From Streptosporangium nondiastaticum (GTDB lineage Bacteria > Actinomycetota > Actinomycetes > Streptomycetales > Streptomycetaceae), in the NCBI RefSeq assembly GCF_003011965.1, contig NZ_PXWG01000002.1, forward strand, positions 1-64,000: a stretch of 64,000 nucleotides of DNA. The letters are read 5' to 3'. The position numbers and the translations under genes were made by a program. The stretch's first letter is position 1, and every line of letters begins with the position of its first letter. The notes under the pieces were generated by a model. The model was given only the letters and a program-made list of their open reading frames with translations. It made no database searches and was not told the DNA's origin. Shown here in pieces: positions 52,279-61,382 of this stretch.

Positions 52279-54522
52279 ATGCTCCCTCGCTCGTGCGCCC
52301 TGTTCGCCCCGTTCGCCCTCGCTCTTCTTCTGGCCGTGGCCACCACCTCCTTCCAGCCGCCGGATGCCGCCCCACCGTGGCGGGCCGCCTCCCTGAACCA
52401 CGACCACGGCCGCGACTGTGACTGTGCCGGCTACGGCTACGGCTACGGCTACGGCAACGTGCTCGATCTACGGGGCGCCCCGACGACAGCACTTCCCGGA
52501 CACGAGAAGGACAACAACCCCGTCAACGTCTTCGCCGACCGGGGGGCTTGGCACGCCTACGCCCTGCCGGCGGCCGACGCCCCGGGCGGCTACGGCGGAT
52601 TCACCGGCCCCCTCTACATCGCGCAGGAGTACCCCTGGTGGTTGAGCACCTCCTTCAGCCGCATCCGGCTGAGCGAGGGCGGCCACGCGCTCGACCTCGC
52701 CGGCGGCGGCCCGCCGCGCTTCACCTCCCGGCCCGGATCCCTGTGCCAGGCCTACGACCTCGGCGGCGGCCTTCGGCTCACCCTTGAGCTTCGGTACGCC
52801 ACGCACCGCACCGCGCTGGTGAGGGCCGTGGTGCGCAACACCGGCCGCACCCCGCGCACCCTCGGCGCCGCCTGGACCGGAAGTCTGCTGCGACCTGCCG
52901 AGGCGCCCATGAGACAGGCGCCATCGCTGGCCGTCACGTCCCGGGGCGTCGCCGTCGGCTTCGCCAGGGTGCGTGCGGCGGACGATTTCCTCACCGACGG
53001 CACCGAACGGTTCGAGGTCCGGCACCGGGACCCGGTGCGTACGACGGTGTCGGAAGACGGGGACTCCTACCGTACGGAACTGGCCGCGCCCTTCACCCTC
53101 GCACCCGGCGCGGCGCGCGCCCTGGACCGGACCGAGAGCTACACCTTCACGGAGGCCGAGCGCGCCGCGGAAGCCGGTGAGGCACGGCGGGTGCTCGCCG
53201 ATCCGGTGCGGACGGTCCGGGCGGGCGACGCGCGCTGGCGCGGGTACGTCGACGGGGTAACCGCCGGGGTCCCGGCCGGCCGGCGGCGGCTTGCCGTCAA
53301 GGCGCTGGAGACGCTGGTGACCAACTGGCGCAGCGCCGCAGGCGGCCTCGCGCACGACGGGATCACGCCGTCCCTCTCCTACAAGTGGTTCGCGGGTGGA
53401 TTCTGGGCCTGGGACACCTGGAAGCAGGCGGTCGGCACGGCACGCTTCGACACGGGGCTCGCCGAGGCACAGATCCGCTCGGTGCTCGACCACCAGATAC
53501 GTCCCGGCTCCACGACCCGCCCGCAGGACGCGGGGATGATCCCGGACGCCGTCTTCTACAACGACCCGCAGCGGGGCGGGACCAACTGGAACGAGCGGAA
53601 CAGCAAGCCGCCGCTGGGCGCCTGGTCGGTGTGGCAGGTCTACGAGCGGAGCGGGAACAAGGACTTCCTGCGGGAGGTGTACCCGAAGCTGGCCGCGTAC
53701 GAGGAGTGGTGGTACCGGAACCGGGACCACGACCACAACGGGCTCGCGGAGTACGGCGCGACCGTGGACCCCGCCAACAGCTCGCCCGGGCAGCGGCGGC
53801 TGGCCGCGGCCTGGGAGAGCGGCATGGACGACGCGCCCCGGTTCGACGCCGCATTGGGCACCGCTGTCGTGCCGAACCGGGACGGCTCGGGGCAGGTGAT
53901 CGGCTACTCGCTGACCCAGGAGTCCGTGGACCTCAATGCCTATCTCGCCGTCGACCAGGAGCATCTGGGCAGGGTCGCCGCGGAGCTGGGGAAGCGGGCG
54001 GCCGCCGACGGCTGGCGGGCCAAGGCTGCCGCGACCGGCAGGGCCGTACGGGAGAGGATGTACGACCCGGCGACCGGCTGGTTCTACGACACCGCGGTCG
54101 GCTCCGGCACCCGGCTGACGGACCGGGGCCGGGGCATCGAGGGCGCGATCCCCCTGTGGGGTGGCGTCGCGACCCGGGCGCAGGCCGCCGCCGTACGCGG
54201 ACGGCTCCTGGATCCCTCCGAATTCGCCACCGAGATGCCCCTGCCGACGGTCTCCAGGAGCTCGCCGTACTTCGCCGCGCGGCAGTACTGGCGCGGCCCC
54301 GTCTGGCTCGACCAGGCGTACTTCGCGATCGCCGGGTTGCGCCGTTACGGATTCGGCCGTGACGCGGACGCACTGGCCACGAGACTGACGGGGCAAGCGG
54401 CCGGTCTGACCGGCGACGGGCCGATCATGGAGAATTACGACCCACTGAGCGGAGCCGCCCTCAACTCGCCCAATTTCAGCTGGTCCGCGGCGCTGCTGCT
54501 GCCGCTGATCGCGGGGCGGTAG
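52279..54522 (+). CDS. Secreted GH63-like glycoside hydrolase
   Basis: About 747 aa. Signal peptide (LFAPFALALLLAVATTSF). An N-terminal beta-sandwich (about residues 60-330) is followed by an (alpha/alpha)6 barrel with SYKWFAGGFWAWDTWKQAVG, WNERNSKPPLGAWSVWQVYE, DHDHNGLAEYGATVD, AAWESGMDDAPRFD and YWRGPVWLDQAYFA, as in GH63 enzymes such as YgjK. It probably removes alpha-linked glucose or mannose residues outside the cell. The ATG at 52279 has GGAG seven bases upstream. A GYGYGYGYG tract lies just before the conserved NVLDLRG start of the mature domain. Confidence 0.85.
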   Translation: MLPRSCALFAPFALALLLAVATTSFQPPDAAPPWRAASLNHDHGRDCDCAGYGYGYGYGNVLDLRGAPTTALPGHEKDNNPVNVFADRGAWHAYALPAADAPGGYGGFTGPLYIAQEYPWWLSTSFSRIRLSEGGHALDLAGGGPPRFTSRPGSLCQAYDLGGGLRLTLELRYATHRTALVRAVVRNTGRTPRTLGAAWTGSLLRPAEAPMRQAPSLAVTSRGVAVGFARVRAADDFLTDGTERFEVRHRDPVRTTVSEDGDSYRTELAAPFTLAPGAARALDRTESYTFTEAERAAEAGEARRVLADPVRTVRAGDARWRGYVDGVTAGVPAGRRRLAVKALETLVTNWRSAAGGLAHDGITPSLSYKWFAGGFWAWDTWKQAVGTARFDTGLAEAQIRSVLDHQIRPGSTTRPQDAGMIPDAVFYNDPQRGGTNWNERNSKPPLGAWSVWQVYERSGNKDFLREVYPKLAAYEEWWYRNRDHDHNGLAEYGATVDPANSSPGQRRLAAAWESGMDDAPRFDAALGTAVVPNRDGSGQVIGYSLTQESVDLNAYLAVDQEHLGRVAAELGKRAAADGWRAKAAATGRAVRERMYDPATGWFYDTAVGSGTRLTDRGRGIEGAIPLWGGVATRAQAAAVRGRLLDPSEFATEMPLPTVSRSSPYFAARQYWRGPVWLDQAYFAIAGLRRYGFGRDADALATRLTGQAAGLTGDGPIMENYDPLSGAALNSPNFSWSAALLLPLIAGR
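52429..52452 (+). repeat. GGCTAC microsatellite in the GH63-like gene
   Basis: Four perfect tandem copies of GGCTAC, in frame, encode (GY)4 after a Cys-Asp-Cys segment. Slippage would add or remove GY dipeptides without breaking the frame. Confidence 0.9.
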
Positions 54523-55325
54523 CCCGAGGCCTCTCCTCCCCCGCGTCCTTCTGCGGTTCCACGCCGTCGGCTTCGGGCGCGCCGGTCAGGAGCGCTGCCC
54601 TGCCCGTGCCGACCGGGAAGCACCCTGCTCAGGGCCGTCCTTCTCCACCTCGCCGTCCAAGCGTGCCGGCCACAAATCTCTCACCCTGCACGTCCTTTTC
54701 AACCATTACGGCGAAGGTGACATCAAGTCGACCATCGCGGCCTGCGAAACTCCCGTCAGTGACCTGTTGCGGCGCGCCACAGCCCCGGTCTCCGCACCGG
54801 CGGAGGTCGTCGGCACCTTGCCGGGCTCTGCGGCCACCGAAAACGCCCGGGCCCGCGGCACCTCCCCCGGCATCACCCCGGCCACCGTCGCTGAGGCGAC
54901 CCGGCCACTGCCCGGCGCAGGCTGGAACACGCTCTCGACGGGCGCTGCATCACGTGGGAGGCCCCGGCGCCCTTGCCGCCGGCGTACGGTTCGCTGTCTC
55001 CGCTCGCAGTGGCAAGGGCGCCGACCGCCCGCACCGCCCACACGTACAGCCACCCCCGCCGTGGCACTCGTCCGCGGCACTCGTCCACGGCGCCCGCCCC
55101 GCCCCCGCCCGCTCCGGACCGCAGCAGGGTGCACACCCGTCGGCGAACCCTGACAGAATCCGGCCGAACATCGCTTCCCCCCACACCCAGCCGGATCAGA
55201 CGCATGGCCAGATACCGCCTTATCAGCAGATTGGCCGGTTTCAAAGCCATGATGTTGCCGGGAAGTTAACACGGAGACATGATCACTGCTCGTATCAGCC
55301 TGATCACTCATCCAGGAGACGAGAA
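54523..55325. other. Long region without a supported gene
   Basis: About 800 bases. Open frames here are Pro/Arg/Ser-rich with no conserved motif and no ribosome binding site, as expected of shadows in GC-rich DNA. I see no RNA gene or mobile-element end. It may hold the promoter of the small secreted protein gene, and possibly a degraded gene I cannot recognise. Confidence 0.5.
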
Positions 55326-55817
55326 GTGATACGCAGAACCGTTCTCCGCACCCTCACCACCGTCGCCGTGACCGCGGCCCTCGCCCTGCCCCTCGCCCAG
55401 GGTGCCCAGGCCGCCGCCCCGGCCACGACCGCCCCGGCGACCGCCGCCACCCCCGCCACGACCGGCGCGAGGGACGACAACCCCTTCCGCTGGATGGAAC
55501 TGGAAGGCCTGCGGGCCGACTTCCGGTTCATGTGTCCCGCAGGCCGCTGCGCGGGCTTCTGGTCTCTGGTCCTGACGGACGACATCGCGCAGCAGAAGTT
55601 CAAGGGCGGTAAGTTCTTCGTCTACGCCCCGGCCACGGGTGAGTTCAGCTTCTTCCTCGACACGGACATCGCCGTGCGCACGGTCGACCACCCCGGCCAG
55701 GTCCGCCTGGTCGACACCGAGTTCATGCGCTCCCACCCGCGCGTCGAGGTCCGCTACGGCAACCCCGACCACCCGGGCCGGGCCCGCGTCGTCGCCTCGG
55801 CGACGACCTTGATGTAG
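55326..55817 (+). CDS. Small secreted protein, unknown function
   Basis: 163 aa. Begins with GTG at 55326, AGGAGA six bases upstream. The signal peptide (TLTTVAVTAALALPLAQGAQA) and an Ala/Thr/Pro linker are followed by a compact beta-rich domain with two Cys (FMCPAGRCAGFW) that could form a disulfide. DDIAQQKFKGGKFFVYAPATGEFSF has Gln and Lys residues that could serve as transglutaminase substrates, which is only speculation from its place beside the transglutaminase gene. No family recognised. Confidence 0.7.
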   Translation: MIRRTVLRTLTTVAVTAALALPLAQGAQAAAPATTAPATAATPATTGARDDNPFRWMELEGLRADFRFMCPAGRCAGFWSLVLTDDIAQQKFKGGKFFVYAPATGEFSFFLDTDIAVRTVDHPGQVRLVDTEFMRSHPRVEVRYGNPDHPGRARVVASATTLM

Positions 55818-55820
55818 CGC

Positions 55821-55860
55821 CGGCCCCGCCCGACCGGGCCCGGCCCCGCCCGACCGGGCC
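55821..55860 (+). terminator. Tandem 20-bp direct repeat forming a hairpin after the stop
   Basis: Two exact 20-bp copies start four bases after the stop codon. Across them GGCCCGG (55837-55843) pairs with CCGGGCC (55854-55860), so the duplication itself creates a likely terminator. Confidence 0.65.
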
Positions 55861-56002
55861 GCCTGCTGCCGCCCCTTCCGCCTCGCGGCGGCGGCCTTCC
55901 TGCCGTCGGCAGATCGCCGCAATCCCCCTCCCCCTCCATTGCGCCGCGCTCTCGCATGCCCTCGTTTCCCGACATTCACCACAAGGGAGTTGCTGATTTC
56001 CA

Positions 56003-57222
56003 TGCAAAAACGCCTGAGAATCCTCACCTTCGCCACCGCGGGCGCAGTCATATGCACCGCCGGATTCATCCCGTCGGTCAGCCAGGCCGCCGGCAACGGC
56101 GACAGGGAAGAGAAGGGGTCCTACGCCGAAACGCACGGGCTGACGGCGGACGACGTCAAGAACATCAACGCGCTCAACGAAAGCGCCCTGCCTCCGAGCG
56201 CCGGCCCGTCCTTCCGGGCCCCCGGCTCCACCGACGACAGGGAAACCCCGCCGGCCGAGCCGCTCGAAAGGATGCCCGACGCGTACCGGGCCTACGGAGG
56301 CAGGGCCACCACGGTCATCAACAACTACATACGCAAGTGGCAGCAGGTCTACAGCCACCGCGACGGCAAGAAGCAGCAGATGACCGAAGAGCAGAGAGAA
56401 AAGCTGTCCTACGGCTGCGTCGGCGTCACCTGGGTCAACTCGGGTCCCTACCCGGCGAACAAACTGGCGTTCGCGTTCTTCGATGAGAACAAGTACAAGA
56501 ACGACCTCAAGAACACCAGCCCCCGACGCGACGAAACCCGGGCGGAGTTCGAGGGTCGCATCGCCAAGGACAGTTTCGACGAGGGGAAGGGGTTCAAGCG
56601 GGCGCGCGATGTGGCGTCCCTCCTCAACAAGGCCCTGGAAAGCGCCCACGACGAGGGGACGTACATCGACAACCTCAAGACGGAGCTCACGAACAGCAAT
56701 GACGCTCTGCTCCACGAGGACAGCCGCTCGAACTTCTACTCGGCACTGAGGAACACACCGTCCTTCAAAGAAAGAGACGGAGGCAACTACGACCCGTCCA
56801 GGATGAAGGCGGTGATCTACTCGAAGCACTTCTGGAGCGGGCAGAACCAACAGGGCCCCTCCGACAAGAGGAAGTACGGCGACCCGGACGCCTTCCGCCC
56901 CGACCAGCGTACCGGCCTGGTCGACATGTCGAAGGACAGGAGCATCCCGCGCAGCCCCGCCAACCCCGGCGAGAGCTGGGTCAATTTCGACTACGGCTGG
57001 TTCGGGGCCCAAACGGAAGCGGATGCCGACAAGACGGTATGGACCCACGGCGACCACTATCACTCGCCCAATAGTGGCCTGGGCCCCATGCACGTATACG
57101 AGAGCAAGTTCCGGAACTGGTCCGCCGGGTACGCCGACTTCGACCGCGGAACCTACATGATCACGTTCATACCCAAGAGCTGGAACACCGCCCCCGCCAA
57201 GGTGCTGCAGGGCTGGCCGTAG
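56003..57222 (+). CDS. Microbial protein-glutamine gamma-glutamyltransferase (transglutaminase), secreted proenzyme
   Basis: 406 aa. Calcium-independent enzyme that crosslinks Gln and Lys side chains of extracellular proteins. A signal peptide (FATAGAVICTAGFIPSVSQAA) is followed by a propeptide (about residues 32-75) that keeps it inactive until proteolysis. The mature domain has the catalytic Cys in SYGCVGVTWVNSGPYP, the Asp in NFDYGWFGAQTEADADKT and the His in THGDHYHSPN, and ends PKSWNTAPAKVLQGWP. Close to the S. mobaraensis enzyme throughout. AAGGGAG lies about 12 bases before the ATG. Substrates of the S. mobaraensis enzyme include SPI, and a similar gene lies 15 kb away in this window. 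Confidence 0.96.
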
Positions 57223-57234
57223 CAGAACCCGGCT

Positions 57235-57262
57235 GGAGGGTCGGGGCGCGCCCCGGCCCTCC
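57235..57262 (+). terminator. Terminator of the transglutaminase gene
   Basis: Nearly perfect 28-base inverted repeat GGAGGGTCGGGGCG/CGCCCCGGCCCTCC (one G-T pair), 13 bases after the stop. Confidence 0.85.
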
Positions 57263-57432
57263 TCCGTCCACGACAGCGCCGTGCTCAGCAAATCTCGGTT
57301 GAGATCTGTTCAGCCATCAGAGACATTACGTGGTTGGGCCGGAGGCGCGACGAAGACCCGAGTCGACTTCCACTCGGGCCCCGTCTGCTCCTTCGCCCGG
57401 ATCACCGCACAGTCACTGAACAGGAGCCACCC

Positions 57433-58236
57433 GTGGCCAACACCCGGCAGACCACCCCCGACGTCCGTGTCGAGGGTCGAAGCAGGCAGGACCATCCGGA
57501 TCACCCCGCAGCCTTCGACGACGCGGTGATACGCCAGGCCCGCAACTCCGCCGCGTTCTGGGCCGCGACCGGAAGCTCCCGCGGCCACGAGGTGATCCGC
57601 CGGCGCAGCTTCCTCGCCGTGCTCGGCAGCGAGCGCGCCGGGACACGCGTCCTGCTGCAGGAGCCCGACCCCGACGCGGACGAGCTCGCCGAGCTGACCG
57701 AGCTGGCCGGCCGATCGACCGGACCGGTGGACGTCGAGGATCCGTTCAGTTCCACCGACCTGAGTCACCTGGGCATGCGCAACTGGCAGATGCCGATCAT
57801 GCTGCGCCCGCCCGGCCCTGTCGCCGCCCCCGCGATGGAGGTGGTCCGGGCCCAGCAGACGCACGAGCTGCAGGCTGCCGAGCAGATCGTGATCGACGGC
57901 TTCGGGCTGACCAGATTCACCCCCTACCGTCCCGGCGAGATGTTCCCCCCGGCGCTGACCGAGCAGCCGGGCGTGGACGTCTTTCTCGCCGTCCTCGACG
58001 GCGAGACGGTCGGAGCCGGAGTCACGGTCGTCCACGACGGGTTCGGCAGCCACTACTGGGTCGGCACGCCGTCGGCGCACCGCTCCCGCGGCGCCGGGCG
58101 GGCCGTCATGCTCGGCTCGCTCGCGCCCATGGCGAACCTTCCGGTGACGCTCACTGCCTCACGGCTCGGACGGCCGCTGTACGAGTCGCTGGGCTTCACC
58201 GCCGTCACCTCGTCGACCTGGTGGTCCTCGCAATGA
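57433..58236 (+). CDS. GNAT-family N-acetyltransferase
   Basis: 267 aa. The GTG at 57433 has AGGAG seven bases upstream. The GNAT fold occupies the C-terminal half: EQIVIDGFGLTRF, VFLAVLDGETVGAGVTVVHDG (strand 4) and VGTPSAHRSRGAGRAVMLGSL, the acetyl-CoA loop equivalent to QxxGxG/A, then GRPLYESLGFTAV near the end. The N-terminal ~100 residues are poorly conserved. Substrate unknown. It converges on the permease-phosphatase fusion gene. Confidence 0.82.
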   Translation: MANTRQTTPDVRVEGRSRQDHPDHPAAFDDAVIRQARNSAAFWAATGSSRGHEVIRRRSFLAVLGSERAGTRVLLQEPDPDADELAELTELAGRSTGPVDVEDPFSSTDLSHLGMRNWQMPIMLRPPGPVAAPAMEVVRAQQTHELQAAEQIVIDGFGLTRFTPYRPGEMFPPALTEQPGVDVFLAVLDGETVGAGVTVVHDGFGSHYWVGTPSAHRSRGAGRAVMLGSLAPMANLPVTLTASRLGRPLYESLGFTAVTSSTWWSSQ

Positions 58237-58353
58237 CCACCACGGAGGCGTGAACGTCTGTAGAAGTGGCGGCTTTGCACACGCCGGGCCGCCGCTCGCC
58301 CTGGTCGCCGGTGTCAACACTGAGCCGGGGGCCGGGCTCCGGGGGCCGGGGGC

Positions 58354-61020
58354 TTACTCCGCGGCCGGGAGAGGCTGCTCGGTCCAGATGGTCTTGCCCG
58401 TGGGGGTGTAGCGGGTGCCCCACCGCTGGGTGACCTGGGCGACGATGAACAGGCCCCTGCCACCCTCGTCGTCGGCGGCGGCGTGGCGCAGGTGGGGCGA
58501 GGTGTGGCCGGTGTCGGCGACCTCGCAGACGAGGCTGCGGTCACGGATCAGCCGGACGTGGACCGGTCCGCCGGAGGCGTGGCGGACGGCGTTGGTCACC
58601 AGCTCACTGACGATCAGCTCGGTCGTGAACGACAGGTCCTCGAGCCCCCACTCGTCCAGTTGCCCACTGGTGAGGGACCGGGCCCGCGCGGCGCTCGCGG
58701 GGGCGGCGTCCAGCTTCCAGACCACCACTTGGTGCTCGCCGAGCATCCGGGTACGGACCAGGAGCAGGGCCGCGTCGTCGTCCACCGGGCCGGGCAGCAG
58801 CTCGGCCATGGTGCGGTCGCAGAGCTCCTCCAGGGGGCGCCGGCACTCGGTGAGGACGCCGGTGAGCAGGCCGAGCGCCGTCCCGGTGTCGTGGCCCGGG
58901 GCCTGGACGAGACCGTCGGTGAACAGGGCGAGCAGGCTGCCGGCGGGCAGCTGGAGTTCCACGCTCTGGAAGGGCGCGCCGCCCAGGCCCAGGGGCGGGC
59001 CCTCCGGGAGGCCCGGAAGGCTGACGGCACCGCGAGCGGGGTCGACGACGGCGGGCGGCGAGTGGCCCGCGCGGGCCATGCTGCACTGCCCGGACACCGG
59101 GTCGTAGACGGCGTACAGGCAAGTGACCCCCAGGGCCTCGTCGCCGTCCGCCGCCGGCGTGCCCCCGCCGCGGCCGTGCGCCCGCTCCTCGGCGGCGCGC
59201 TCCTCGGCGGTCCGCCCGACCACGTCGTCCAGGTGCGCGAGCAGCTCGTCCGGGGCGAGGTCGAGCCGGGCCAGGACACGTACGCTCGTCTGCAGCCGGC
59301 CCATGGTGGCGGCGGCGCGCAGCCCGTGGCCGCGCACGTCCCCGACCACCAGGCCGACACGGGAGCTCGACAGCGGGATGACGTCGAACCAGTCGCCGCC
59401 CACCCCGGAGCGGCTGTCGGCGGGCACGTAGCGGCTGGCCGCCTCGACACCGGACAGCGACGGCAGGTCGGGGGGCAGCAGATCGCGTTGCAGTTTGAGG
59501 GCGGCGGTGTGTTCCCGCGTGATGATCAGCATCAGGACGACACCGACCAGCAGGGCGCTCAGGCCCACGACGCTCACACTGCCGGTTCGCCCGAGGAGCG
59601 GCAGGTCGAAGGAGGTCGAGCCGTAGTCCGGGGCGGCGTAGACCACGAAGGCGGCGTAGCAGAACAGACTGAGCATCAGGAGCCCGCCCAGCCCCGGAAG
59701 CACCCCCTTGTACAGCAGGTCCCGGGGGCTGCGCGTGAGCCGCCCGCGATAGGACCAGACGCAGGCGAAGCCGGTGAGGCCGTAGTAGAAGGCGATCGCC
59801 AGGCCGACCGCCTTGATGGAGTCGGCCAGCACGTCGCGGCTGATCACGGTCAGGAGGACGAGGAAGCCGATGGAGATGAGGCCCATGCCGACGGTCGACC
59901 AGGTCGGGGTGAGGAACCTGTGGTGCACGCGGGCGAAGCGCGAGGGGACGGCCTTGTGGGCCGCCATGGAGAAGACGGTGCGGGCCAGCGGCAGGATGGT
60001 GGTCTGGGTGGATGCCACCGCCGAGGTCAGCACCGTGAAGATGAGCACCTTGGTGAAGAACCAGCCGGGGCCCGTGGTGCCGAAGACGGCACCGCCCAGG
60101 CCGGAGAGCACGTCTCCGGAGTTCGCCGTGTTGCCCAGGCCGGTGCCCTCGGTGCCGATCCCGGCGTACGCCTGCGCCGAGGTCGCCACCAGGGCGTAGA
60201 TGCCCAGCAGGAGCACGGTGGAGACGACCGCCGCCCGTCCGGGGACGTTCCTGCTGTCGGCGGTCTCCTCGTTGACCGCGACGGCGGTGTCCCAGCCCCA
60301 GTAGATGAAGACCGCGGCGAGGAGGCCCGCGGTCAGCTCCCTGACCGACGGCACGTGGAGGGGGTTGAACCAGGAGACGGAGACGTGGATCGCCGTCGGC
60401 GGCCCGTCGGTGTAGGCCTTGACCAGGGCGGTCACCGCGAAGAAGATCAGCACCGCAAGTTCGGCGCACACCAGCCAGCGCTGGAGGACCGCCGACACTT
60501 CGATGCCCACGTAGCAGACCGCGGTCATCGCGGCGATCCAGGTGACCCCCGCGACGGTGGTCCACAGCCGGTCCTCGGCGAGCGAGTCGAACCCCAGCAG
60601 CCGGAAGCCGTAGATGCCGGCGATCTCCGCGAGGTTCGCCATGGCGATGACGTCGGCGACGATGATGCCCCAGCCGCCCATCCAGCCGATGCGCGGGCCG
60701 AAGGCGCGGGAGGCCCACGTGAAGGTGGTCCCGCAGTCGGCGTCGCCCGCGTTGAGCTCCCGGTAGGCGTACGCGATGAGCAGCATCGGGACGAAGGCCA
60801 GCATCGTCACGATCGGGGCCTGGAGGCCGACCGCCGCGACGATCAGGCCGAGCGTCGCCGCCAGGCTGTACGCCGGGGCGGTGGAGGACAGGCCCATGGC
60901 GACCGAGGAGGCCAGTCCCAGGGCACCGGCCTTGAGCCCCTTCTCGCCTGCGGCCGGGCCGGGCGCGAGCGGCGCGGCGGACTCGACCGGACCACCGAAG
61001 ACCTTCACCCCTGCATTCAT
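58354..61020 (-). CDS. Fusion of APC amino-acid permease, SpoIIE PP2C phosphatase and HATPase
   Basis: 888 aa in one uninterrupted frame. Residues ~30-495 are an APC-superfamily transporter with about 12 membrane segments (GLSSTAPAYSLAATLGLIVAAVG, FIYWGWDTAVAVNEETAD, SIKAVGLAIAFYYGLTGFACVW). At about 511 comes LQRDLLPPDLP, the usual lead-in to SpoIIE phosphatases, then GGDWFDVI (~540), DVRGHGLRAAATMG and VDDDAALLLVR (~750). Residues ~765-885 are a Bergerat-fold ATPase of the RsbW type: ELIVSELVTNAVRHA (N box, ~806), VADTGHT and EGGRGLFIVAQV. All motifs look intact. Predicted at the cytoplasmic membrane, linking amino-acid transport or sensing to anti-sigma partner switching. ATG at 61020; the longer frame to 61344 is Arg/Ser-rich and unsupported. 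Confidence 0.9.
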   Translation of the reverse strand: MNAGVKVFGGPVESAAPLAPGPAAGEKGLKAGALGLASSVAMGLSSTAPAYSLAATLGLIVAAVGLQAPIVTMLAFVPMLLIAYAYRELNAGDADCGTTFTWASRAFGPRIGWMGGWGIIVADVIAMANLAEIAGIYGFRLLGFDSLAEDRLWTTVAGVTWIAAMTAVCYVGIEVSAVLQRWLVCAELAVLIFFAVTALVKAYTDGPPTAIHVSVSWFNPLHVPSVRELTAGLLAAVFIYWGWDTAVAVNEETADSRNVPGRAAVVSTVLLLGIYALVATSAQAYAGIGTEGTGLGNTANSGDVLSGLGGAVFGTTGPGWFFTKVLIFTVLTSAVASTQTTILPLARTVFSMAAHKAVPSRFARVHHRFLTPTWSTVGMGLISIGFLVLLTVISRDVLADSIKAVGLAIAFYYGLTGFACVWSYRGRLTRSPRDLLYKGVLPGLGGLLMLSLFCYAAFVVYAAPDYGSTSFDLPLLGRTGSVSVVGLSALLVGVVLMLIITREHTAALKLQRDLLPPDLPSLSGVEAASRYVPADSRSGVGGDWFDVIPLSSSRVGLVVGDVRGHGLRAAATMGRLQTSVRVLARLDLAPDELLAHLDDVVGRTAEERAAEERAHGRGGGTPAADGDEALGVTCLYAVYDPVSGQCSMARAGHSPPAVVDPARGAVSLPGLPEGPPLGLGGAPFQSVELQLPAGSLLALFTDGLVQAPGHDTGTALGLLTGVLTECRRPLEELCDRTMAELLPGPVDDDAALLLVRTRMLGEHQVVVWKLDAAPASAARARSLTSGQLDEWGLEDLSFTTELIVSELVTNAVRHASGGPVHVRLIRDRSLVCEVADTGHTSPHLRHAAADDEGGRGLFIVAQVTQRWGTRYTPTGKTIWTEQPLPAAE

Positions 61021-61252
61021 CTCCGCTTCTCGTCCGGAGAGCTCGCGTCCCCGAGAGAGCTCGTGATCACTATTTTCCCGTGGTCGATCAGGTCCGCCGA
61101 ACAATGACGCGCCGGGCGGGTGGGGCTCGCCACATGGCGGCGATCGCGGCCATACGGGTGAGGACAGCGGCCGGGTCGCCCGCAACGAAGACCCGCCCGC
61201 ACCGCGCCCCCGCATCGCGACCCGCCTTGCCTTCTCAGCCCGCGGAGCCGTG

Positions 61253-61280
61253 TTGCCCCATATAGGCAATATTTCTTGCC
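61253..61280. promoter_or_regulatory. Three alternating TTGCC/GGCAA half-sites
   Basis: TTGCC (61253-61257), GGCAA (61265-61269) and TTGCC (61276-61280) form two overlapping inverted repeats directly upstream of the candidate promoter, as expected of an operator for a dimeric regulator. Confidence 0.5.
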
Positions 61281-61284
61281 ATAA

Positions 61285-61316
61285 TTGACAACCCACTTTC
61301 AATGCTGGGTTAATAA
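61285..61316 (+). promoter_or_regulatory. Candidate promoter of the ATP-grasp/MFS operon
   Basis: A perfect TTGACA -35 box at 61285-61290, then GTTAAT (61309-61314, 18-base spacer) or TAATAA (20-base spacer), about 70 bases before the start codon. Confidence 0.55.
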
Positions 61317-61382
61317 GTCGCCAGACCGTTGCCGAAGACGGCAACTCCGTGGCACGACTTCAGAGCACGAGGAAGGCAGCGC

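Larger units (their letters stand above)
61021..61382. other. Divergent regulatory region between the fusion gene and the ATP-grasp gene
   Basis: 362 bases, no gene. The stretch 61250-61320 is the most AT-rich in its neighbourhood and holds the inverted half-sites and promoter listed below. Confidence 0.6.

Noticed and set aside
54606..55325. N-terminal extension of the small secreted protein back to 54606
   Set aside because: Pro/Arg/Ser-rich, no ribosome binding site, and the signal peptide begins at the GTG at 55326 with a good AGGAGA site.
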